DNA of 64,000 bases, from positions 41,076,001 to 41,140,000 of the forward strand of contig CP142461.1 in the NCBI GenBank assembly GCA_038049695.1, in the 5' to 3' direction. A program made the position numbers and the translations under genes. A model generated the notes under the pieces. It was not told the origin of the DNA and made no database searches. It saw nothing but the letters and a program-made list of their open reading frames with translations. The DNA comes from Cinnamomum chago. Taxonomy: Eukaryota; Streptophyta; Magnoliopsida; Laurales; Lauraceae. The stretch's first letter is position 1. Each line of letters opens with the position of its first letter. This document shows, one piece after another, positions 56,627 to 64,000 of the stretch.

Positions 56627-58052
56627 AGAAGGAATACAAGGAGGAGGTGGGGGACCTGTTTATTGAAACTAAATTTCAATTATAACTGACACGTACGTTG
56701 CGGTATAACAGTAGACTCTCTCATCTATCTGTTTTCCCCCCCTTCATAAACATTTCTTATGAACCCAATCAAACACATCCATGCGTTCTATGACCGTGAA
56801 CAAGATGAGAAAAACAAAAGGAATTGAACGTGCACAACCATGGTGGTTTTGGACTTGGGATCTGTCTTTATGGACCTAGATCTTACATGAATCCGACGCA
56901 AAACTGATTCTATAAAGATACATCCACGAGACTGGATCCGACACATAACCCATGCGTTGTATCTGGACCATAGCTAAGATCCATATTCAAATGGGGCCAG
57001 CCAATATATTCATTAGTCATTAGTCCTTAGACTCACCAGGGCCCACAGCCCATCTAGGACAAAGTTTTACCTGGGAAGGTTCAATCCTCGACTCCGCCAC
57101 GCCCGAGTAATCCAGCCAATTAAGGAGGTAGAGATGGCAACAGGTCAGGTTGGATAGACAAAAGGGGAGTAGTCACCTAACCTGAACCTTATTTATTTAA
57201 AAATGGGTTCAGTCCAACCCATGTATAACCTGCTAATAAATGGATCGACCCGAAACACATAACCAAACCCCTGACTGGATTAAACTACAAAATCCTAATT
57301 AAGATCTAAACACTGAACCCAATACCAAATTCGTAATCAAAACCCTCAAGGCTTATCAAAATTTCACAAATAAATCCTTAATCAAAACCCTCCGTCACTA
57401 ATAAAAACACCAAGCAAAGCCCTAATGCAACCCTTGCCAACTCTTCCGTGGGGCCCACCTGGCCATGCCGATCATAGAGGAGGGAAGATGAGAATATCTC
57501 AATGAAACTTAGGGTGTGCAACATATCAATCCATCAGACATCTTACAATCTTAGCCCCTTAATCTATCATGAGCTATTGCCCTGATTTTAAAAGGCTTCT
57601 TGGGCTTGCCCCAAGGGCAGTAGTTGGGGAAGGTATAGATGGGCCACCAGGTAACACCAAAAATAGGCCAAACAGGCAAACAGCACATAAAAGGCCTGAA
57701 AAACTCATCTAGGCTCATATATATATAACGGTATATATATCGGTTTGACTGGGCCTGAAGTGGGTCCCACGAAGATATTCCACATAATCTCATCAAACAT
57801 CACTGAGTAATTCTTTTTTGAGTCGGCAGACACAAAACCTTCTCTTCCTGATCGATGGTTGCTTCTTCGCTGGATCAAAATTCCCTTCTAGATTCTTTCC
57901 AGATTAGGGCTTCTGGTTTTTCAGTACAGTTTTTATGTATAGTGCCCCCTTCTCAATTCAAAAGAAGGGCTTTATGGATCTTGGTTTATATTAGCAACCG
58001 CTACACTCATCTTCTGGGGTTTGTTATAGATACATTGACCTCATTTTCATTT

Positions 58053-58327
58053 AGGGCCTATTTATTTCATCTTACTGAATTCCTTAGAATCTTAGAAATT
58101 CAAAGACTTATGTCTATAAGGGGTTAAAAATGAATAAATAAAGGTTAATGTCGAAAATAGCCATCAAATAACCTCCACTGTAATGGAAATAATTCTACTC
58201 ATAGGAAAGTTAAGGTCTCATCGACATCACTAACTTATATTTTTGACCCTTCACCTTTTTAATGATCATGAAGTGGAGCTCATTTAACCATGAATTTCTA
58301 TGTATTCCATACAAACATAAAGTCCCT
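58053..58327. mobile_element. MITE, family M, copy 2
   Basis: Inverted ends AGGGCCTATTTATTT / ACATAAAGTCCCT enclose 275 bp resembling the 52380-52657 element along its length. More diverged ends than copy 1. Confidence 0.55.
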
Positions 58328-58627
58328 AAAACCACTTTATCTGGGATAAAAGGCCATTCACTTCTTGCCTACAAGGAGGAATGGATGCTGACAGTGTGCA
58401 TCCATAAAAAGCTGTCTCTATTCCTTGAGCCCTTGCCTATCTACCCTGCATTTCCTTGGTCATCAACCATAATATTATTTCATCAAAATTCCTTGGCCCT
58501 TTTCAAAACCTCATACTTTCCTATCCTCCACAGTGAAGAGCCTAACACCACTTTCCTCACTTCAAGTTCAGTGCGAGCACCAACGGAAGCATTCCTTAAG
58601 ATGCACAGATTTCTCTTAAAAATGGAG

Positions 58628-58838
58628 CTTGTATCTTAGGAACATGCATAGACGAGTCAATGAAGTTAGCAATATATAAAATCAAATTAGGATCATGTGC
58701 AAAGAGAAACAATCCTCCTCATTAGGTAAAAAAAAACACCAAAGCTTGTATCTTAGGAACATACATAGAAGAGTCAATGAAGTTTGCAATGTATACAATC
58801 AAATTAGGATCATGTGCAAAGAGAAACAATCACTATCT
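58628..58838. repeat. Direct duplication, about 96-bp units
   Basis: 58628-58724 and 58744-58838 share GCTTGTATCTTAGGAACAT, GAGTCAATGAAGTT and TCATGTGCAAAGAGAAACAA with few differences; the offset is about 116 bp. Confidence 0.85.
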
Positions 58839-60617
58839 GGTTTCAGGTTCGCTTTAGGCTCGACAATCCTGCATTGAAAAGTAAATCATGAATCAAATAT
58901 TGTACATGCAGCTGTCATAATACATAAAAGATTTTAGTATAGATAGCCGCACTCCTGTGTCCATAATCAGCCTTCTTTTCCCATACCCAAGCCACATACT
59001 ACCCGCATTTCCTTTATCATTAACAATTACTGTCAAAAAATCTAAGACATCACAATACTAGGCCTTTCTATTCAAAACCATGACACCCCTCACACTTTTC
59101 AATATCAAGTTGTCAAACTCTTAAGCATTTAAATCAAGGTTCAAGATGATTGATATGGAACAATCCTTCTGCTTTTGCTCCACACTAAGATTTTTCCACC
59201 CTTTCCCCATAAGAAAAGGGATTGGCACACAATCAAGTGGGCTAGACAAGCTGGACACTTTCTCCTTGAAATAGCTCCTACCACTCTTGATAAGTAATCA
59301 ATGTATCAAGTCAAACGAAAATAGATAGATAAATAAATTAAAGATAAAATTAAAGCACCCCAGAGCTTGCACAGCTGCCATAAAAAATTAAAAATAAACA
59401 CCACAAAAATTAGTCAATCTTAACAACCAAGGTATGAATAATGTAATTCTACATGAACTCTTAACTCATTTTTGCATCAACAATGGACAAACGAAAAGAC
59501 TTGGGTCTCTTGATATCATAACAAAGTCCAGTGGTACGGGAAAATTGTCATCAAATATCCAACTTCCCCAAATAATTACACGGGCAACTGGCAAGCATCA
59601 TAATCATCAAACGCAAAAATCAATTATGGAAAAGCCCACTCCAAATGCCATAACAGAAGAGTTAGACTAATCCGGACCGTCCTCACCCTTTCAGTTGCAA
59701 TCATGATTGATATAAACACTAAAGAAGCACAAAAGGCTATGTCTGAGCGAGAGCCAGGTATTGTACCGAACCAAAAAATAAAGCCAAATACTGTAAGGAC
59801 TCCACCTGAGTGATTACTGCAATTTTCCATTATCAAATCTTGATAGAATAATTTTCAACTCAGCAGACATTAAAATCAGAAACTTTCAATGTTTGCATAT
59901 TTAATGTCGGGCAACTTTGAATATATACATTTTAAATTTCTTTTCTTAGTCTCTAAAAATAAGATGTTATACAAAAAAATGGCAGTGTCCAGGGGGTTTT
60001 CCCATAGATACCCACAGTTTTCTAACAAACTCATGATCCATGGATTGCAAATTCAGTACCCAGAGTCTTAGTAATTTCCAATATCAAGCATCAAATCCTC
60101 CCAAGAAAGAAAACCCAAATGCACTCTTCTATGAAAAAGGCAATCAAATCAAACTATCAATGGCTGCCACAACATTTGTCTAAGGTATAGAAAAGGCCAA
60201 ACCCAAAGACCAAAGCTCAAATGCACTGGAGAAAAAAGAAAAAAAAAATACCATATACCAACAATCCCCATACCAAGAACCAAATAAGCAATCATTCACG
60301 ATCTTAATAACACAGAATCCAGTAATTAGCCACAAATACAATCAACTCTCAATTGCCACAACATATGCCTAAAACTATACAAACAAAAAATACAAATACC
60401 AAAGCTCAAATTCATTGGGAAGAAAAGCACAACAATACCACTGAGCAACTTTCCTACAGGCCGGTAAAAAAATCAAAGTATCCATTCAGTTTCTATAAGC
60501 ATACAATTCAGAAACTACAATTAGGGTTCTTCGCATTCATGTACTTCATATAATGACAAATAAAAACAGAATTAAACAAAGACATCATAAAAGTTCTTAA
60601 TCTAAAAACATACCAGA

Positions 60618-61247
60618 TCAGCCACCAGAATGGGGCAGCGCGGCCATGAACGCATTGTAGGCGGACTCAAGATCAAAGTGCAGCTGCCTCACCTGCTGCT
60701 CCGTGAGCTCATCCGCCGCTCCCATCTTCGCCAGCCTGGCGATCCACTCCTTCATCTTCACCTTCCCCTCAAACTCGGGCGGCAAGATCCCGAGCTTGTT
60801 CAGCGACGCCGAGAGGTCGGCCAGCAGCGGGTGGACCTGGTCGACAGCGACCATGTTGAGCTTGAGCGAGTCCATGGCGGTGATGAAGTTCTGGACGCAC
60901 TCGGCGACGGTGGCGGCGGAGGAGGAGACGGAGCCGGAGAGGGAGGCTCGGTGCTCGACGGTGGCGGGGACGCCTGCGACGAGAAGGCGGTTGAGGGCAG
61001 CGGGGCAGTCCATCTTGTAGGTCTCGGCGAACTGCTCGAGGCTGGGGACGGTGTTCCTGAGGGATGAGGCTAGGGTTTTGAACTGGGCGATGAGTTTGAG
61101 GCACTCGGGCTCGTAATCGGAGGAGGAGATGATGTCGCGGACGTAGGCCTTTTCGAGCTTTTCGGTGGCTTTGATGATGGCGTAGAGATTGGCGAAGTTG
61201 TCGTACATCTCCCGCTCGCGCTTGTCATTCCAAAGCTTGACTTCCAT
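60618..61247 (-). CDS. VPS28: VPS28, ESCRT-I subunit
   Basis: An intact single-exon 209-residue protein, the usual length of plant VPS28. The N-terminal core (residues about 1-105) starts MEVKLWNDKREREMYDNFAN and has YVRDIISSSDYEPEC and KMDCPAALNRL; a linker of Ser/Ala follows; the C-terminal four-helix domain (about 115-209) has VQNFITAMDSLKLNMVAVDQ, LLADLSASLNKL and QLHFDLESAYNAF. VPS28 joins VPS23 and VPS37 in ESCRT-I, which sorts ubiquitinated cargo into multivesicular bodies. The coding DNA is GC-rich against AT-rich flanks. No lesion is seen; the start is at the expected first Met. Confidence 0.95.
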   Translation of the reverse strand: MEVKLWNDKREREMYDNFANLYAIIKATEKLEKAYVRDIISSSDYEPECLKLIAQFKTLASSLRNTVPSLEQFAETYKMDCPAALNRLLVAGVPATVEHRASLSGSVSSSAATVAECVQNFITAMDSLKLNMVAVDQVHPLLADLSASLNKLGILPPEFEGKVKMKEWIARLAKMGAADELTEQQVRQLHFDLESAYNAFMAALPHSGG

Positions 61248-62887
61248 GGCGTTCTTCGATCGTATTGGATTCTGGTTTTCGTTTTTCCCTTCTTTTGGGA
61301 TCGATCGATTGGGTGTTTGGAGAGAGATTGAGATTCAAATGGATTCTGGTTTGGGGATGTGTTAGAAATTAGGGTTTTGTTTGTGATTTGATACAAGAGC
61401 TATCGATCGATCTCGAGCTCGATCTTCTTCTACACGAGTCGGCAAGATTTCTCACCCACTAGGTGCGAGTGGGCCAAGCGCATAATCAACTGGATCTTAG
61501 AGCACACAGGTAGAAATAGCTTAAAACAAGAGTAACTCACAGATCATCCAAACACCCATTTGCGAAACCAGAAAATTAGATTGCTTACAAGGGGCAAAAG
61601 TAACACAAAGATTTTCAATTTTGCAATGAACCGAGTACCCGAAAGGAATTGGCTTTGGAATACATGATCTCCTCGGCCTTAAAGACGACAACAGGCTGTG
61701 GATCTCAGATTTACATCTCTACCTGAATGATTCAATCGTCAGTTTTATATGTTTTGAGTTCATGGTAAATTTGTCAAATATATTTAAATTTCTAAATGAA
61801 AATATATTACATTAGAGTAGAATGGTAATAAGAATCATATTTTTCATTAAAAGATGTTTTTATTTTAGAGGAAACTACGAAATAAATCCCTGTAGGTCCC
61901 TATACCACTGATGGGGTCCCAAGAAAACCGTATTATCGGATTAGGTCCTCAAGGTCTGTATTTATATTTTTTTTTGTATTTTGGCTCTATGGCCGATATC
62001 GGCAGTCATATTGGCCGATATCGGTCATTATGCGACATCTCTATTTCTCTCGTCCTGAGTGTATTTTGCTCACAACTCTCATTTATTCCTCTCCTCAACT
62101 TTTTTATGGCGATTTTTTCCCTTTCAGAAACCATGTAAAAAAACTTCTGTGAATCGGTTGTTGGACTTCATTAAGAGGTAGGTTTGTACATTAAACACAC
62201 ATCTTAATGCACTATCTTCTCTAATGTCACATCATAACCGTGATTTATCTCCATTAATGCATTCTTGTTAATCCTAGATCTCTGTAAAATCCTCTGTCAT
62301 CATTAGAGTACCCGGTCTAGCCCGGTCTCTAAACCAGGTTTTCTTTAATGCTTATAGAAGAACTTTCTGTTTGAAGGGTTTGTGAAAAACCCACTTTCAT
62401 CAATAGAGTACCCATTCTCCTTTATTTCATTCTTGTTAACCCTAGAACTGTCGAAAATCCACTCTCATCATGAACACCCTAGAACTGTTTGAAAGAGCGT
62501 CATTTTGAAACATTCTGTGTAGTAGTTTTCAGGGTTCTGTTGAAACCAGCGGCTGGAGCTATGATGGGTCGTGCATTCCATTTTATTTATGTTTAGTGTG
62601 CATCAGTAAATCCATAAATGTTATTGTATAGTTCGTATGTTTGTATAGTTTTCTATATTGATCTTGCAAACATGGATACTTCAACGTCAGTATCTCATCC
62701 AATTGGAGTTGGTTGTCTTGCTGATTGATGAACAATAGGAGAATAGGTGGAATACGGTCTGAATACTGTTTGAATAGCAGCTAGGGACAAATGAAATGGG
62801 TCTAATACCGATCTGTTGTAATTGTCATTCTGAATCTGCCTACATTTTACTGATATCTTCATAATTTTCCTGTGATTTAATGATAGC
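61248..62887. other. VPS28 upstream region and spacer
   Basis: The first 150 bp upstream of VPS28 include ATTAGGGTTTTG, a telo-box-like motif (AGGGTTT) often found near plant translation-gene promoters. Beyond it the stretch is AT-rich, with two GGCCGATATCGG palindromes near 61991-62026. The part from about 61900 may be the untranslated start of the transposon that follows. Confidence 0.45.
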
Positions 62888-64000
62888 ATGTCAGACAAAG
62901 AGGTGTTGTTCATATTCCACTATGATGGTGACTTTCAATTCGACATCAGTCGTCCGGTGTACAGTGGAGGAAAACAAAAAATGAAATATTTATCGTCAGA
63001 CATCTCTTATCAATGCTTGGCTAACGAAGCAATGGAATCATCCAATTGGGATACAGTCATCCAGAATTTAAGCATGCAATACCTTCATCACAACGGACGG
63101 GCATTCTCAATGGCTAGCATTGACGATGATAATGATGTCCGTCTTAAGTTCAAAGCATCCGGAAATGAAACAAATGGGATATACTTGTACGTCTCTAATA
63201 GTCCGAACAACAATGAAAGTATAGGGGGAGAGGACAGGTATGCCTACTAATTGTCTCACTAAATTTTAAATGCGAAATTAATTATTCATGTTAGCACTTG
63301 CTTATTTATGTGCCGATTCATTGTAGGTTACGAAGGACCGCAGTAGGATTTAAGAGTCCAAAAATGCGAAGCAGCTCGTCAGCCAGTTTGAAGAGGGAAC
63401 AAGTGAAGTTATCAACAAGTCCTCGAGAACAACCCACCGCTGATCTCCGCGATGACACAGACATGCAATATCCATCTGTACGGGATGATGATGATGTATG
63501 CAATGAGGCGTTAGATGATCATATCGACCTTGGGATGATGCGTGCTGATGATATCCATCTTAACTGACATCCCTCTAATGGACAGCTTCATTCAAAACCA
63601 ATCTTCAAGGCCGAAAGTTGCAGGGATGAAGCCAATCCAACCAATACCGATCTACGGTCTAATGAAATTCCAAAAGTTGATTTTGATGATAAAATGGAGC
63701 CTGGTGACATGGAAATGAAATTTGGCAACAACTCCGCACGAGAGATGTGGATTGGCCGTGTTTTTCCTGATCGACAGATGTTCCGGAATACGTTGGCCAA
63801 GTTTGCAATATACGGTAACTTCACTCTTAAACATTTGAAGACCAACTGACCAAAGTGACTGCACGATGCAAAGATCAGGATTGTCCATGGCGTATCCATG
63901 CTTCGATTGTCGAATCAGGACCACAATTTAAAGTTAGGACGTACAATCCTAACCATCGATGCTCAAAGCCACTGATGGGCATGGCACATCAACAGGCAAC
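62888..64000 (+). pseudogene. MuDR-type transposase, 5' part, cut by window end
   Basis: The start at 62888 opens MSDKEVLFIFHYDGDFQFD, the N-terminal segment common before MuDR transposases. The first exon ends at the GT of 63237; a second part begins at 63327 after TGTAG. From about 63740 the MuDR DNA-binding domain is clear (FPDRQMFRNTLAKFAIYG, then CKDQDCPWRIHASIVESG and KVRTYNPNHRC). A stop at 63565-63567 and a frameshift near 63848, in the middle of the domain, suggest it is broken. The transposase core would lie beyond the window. Confidence 0.8.

Larger units (their letters stand above)
56627..60617. other. Intergenic; no gene recognised
   Basis: Mostly AT-rich spacer. It contains a TATATA-rich stretch near 57715, a MITE (58053-58327) and an imperfect direct duplication (58628-58838). 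The last part before 60618 is the 3' flank of VPS28. Confidence 0.6.

Noticed and set aside
57551-57796. 81-codon minus-strand open frame with YIYRYIY
   Set aside because: It contains a TATA simple repeat and has no recognisable family; no splice or start support.
60630-61067. 145-codon plus-strand open frame opposite VPS28
   Set aside because: It results from the GC-rich third positions of VPS28 on the other strand.

Overview
The window looks like nuclear DNA of a flowering plant. It carries interrupted eukaryotic genes with GT-AG introns, Ty3/gypsy retrotransposons with a plant-type second RNase H, a plant mobile domain (PMD) gene, plant gene families (D-type cyclin, MRS2/MGT magnesium transporter, DUF1644) and a plant-like tRNA-Arg. 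I cannot name the species. Only three protein-coding loci look intact: a DUF1644 protein (7.4-8.4 kb, minus), a PMD protein inside a transposon (15.2-17.0 kb, minus) and the ESCRT-I subunit VPS28 (60.6-61.2 kb, minus). Most other gene-like sequence is broken.

Layout. 0-4 kb: a duplicated block and a broken D-type cyclin (minus), lying between ends that resemble hAT inverted repeats. 4.3-5.0 kb: a fragment of a MEKK1-like kinase. 7.4-8.4 kb: the DUF1644 gene. 9-10.8 kb: a LINE remnant, a tandem duplication and a 734-bp MITE with TTA target duplications. 13.9-17.8 kb: a complete Mutator-like element with about 40-bp terminal inverted repeats and a 9-bp target duplication; it carries the PMD gene and a roughly 450-bp inverted repeat. 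20.2-48.4 kb: one MRS2-4-like magnesium transporter pseudogene stretched over 28 kb by two Ty3/gypsy elements. E1 (20397-31247, minus, nearly identical LTRs) sits inside its first coding exon. E2 (31983-44271, plus, more diverged LTRs) sits in its first intron. 49-50 kb: a tRNA-Arg(CCT)-like gene, a 42-bp tandem repeat and a reverse-transcriptase-associated RNase H remnant. 51.5-53.4 kb: an SmG-like gene (minus) with one premature stop. 53.5-56.6 kb: E3, a truncated third gypsy element (minus) with an LTR of the E2 type. 60.6-61.2 kb: VPS28. 62.9-64 kb: the start of a MuDR-type transposase, cut by the window end.

The most interesting biology is in the elements. E1 and E2 each carry, between pol and the 3' LTR, an additional three-exon gene in antisense orientation, with introns at matching positions and phases, and each has an unrelated tandem repeat array between that gene and pol. 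E2 also looks chimeric: behind its 5' LTR lies a second, different LTR tail with its own primer-binding-like site. The Mutator-like element combines a PMD gene with a long hairpin-forming repeat and no visible transposase. Several broken genes owe their stops to changes of the C-to-T or G-to-A kind, as expected for methylated and silenced DNA.
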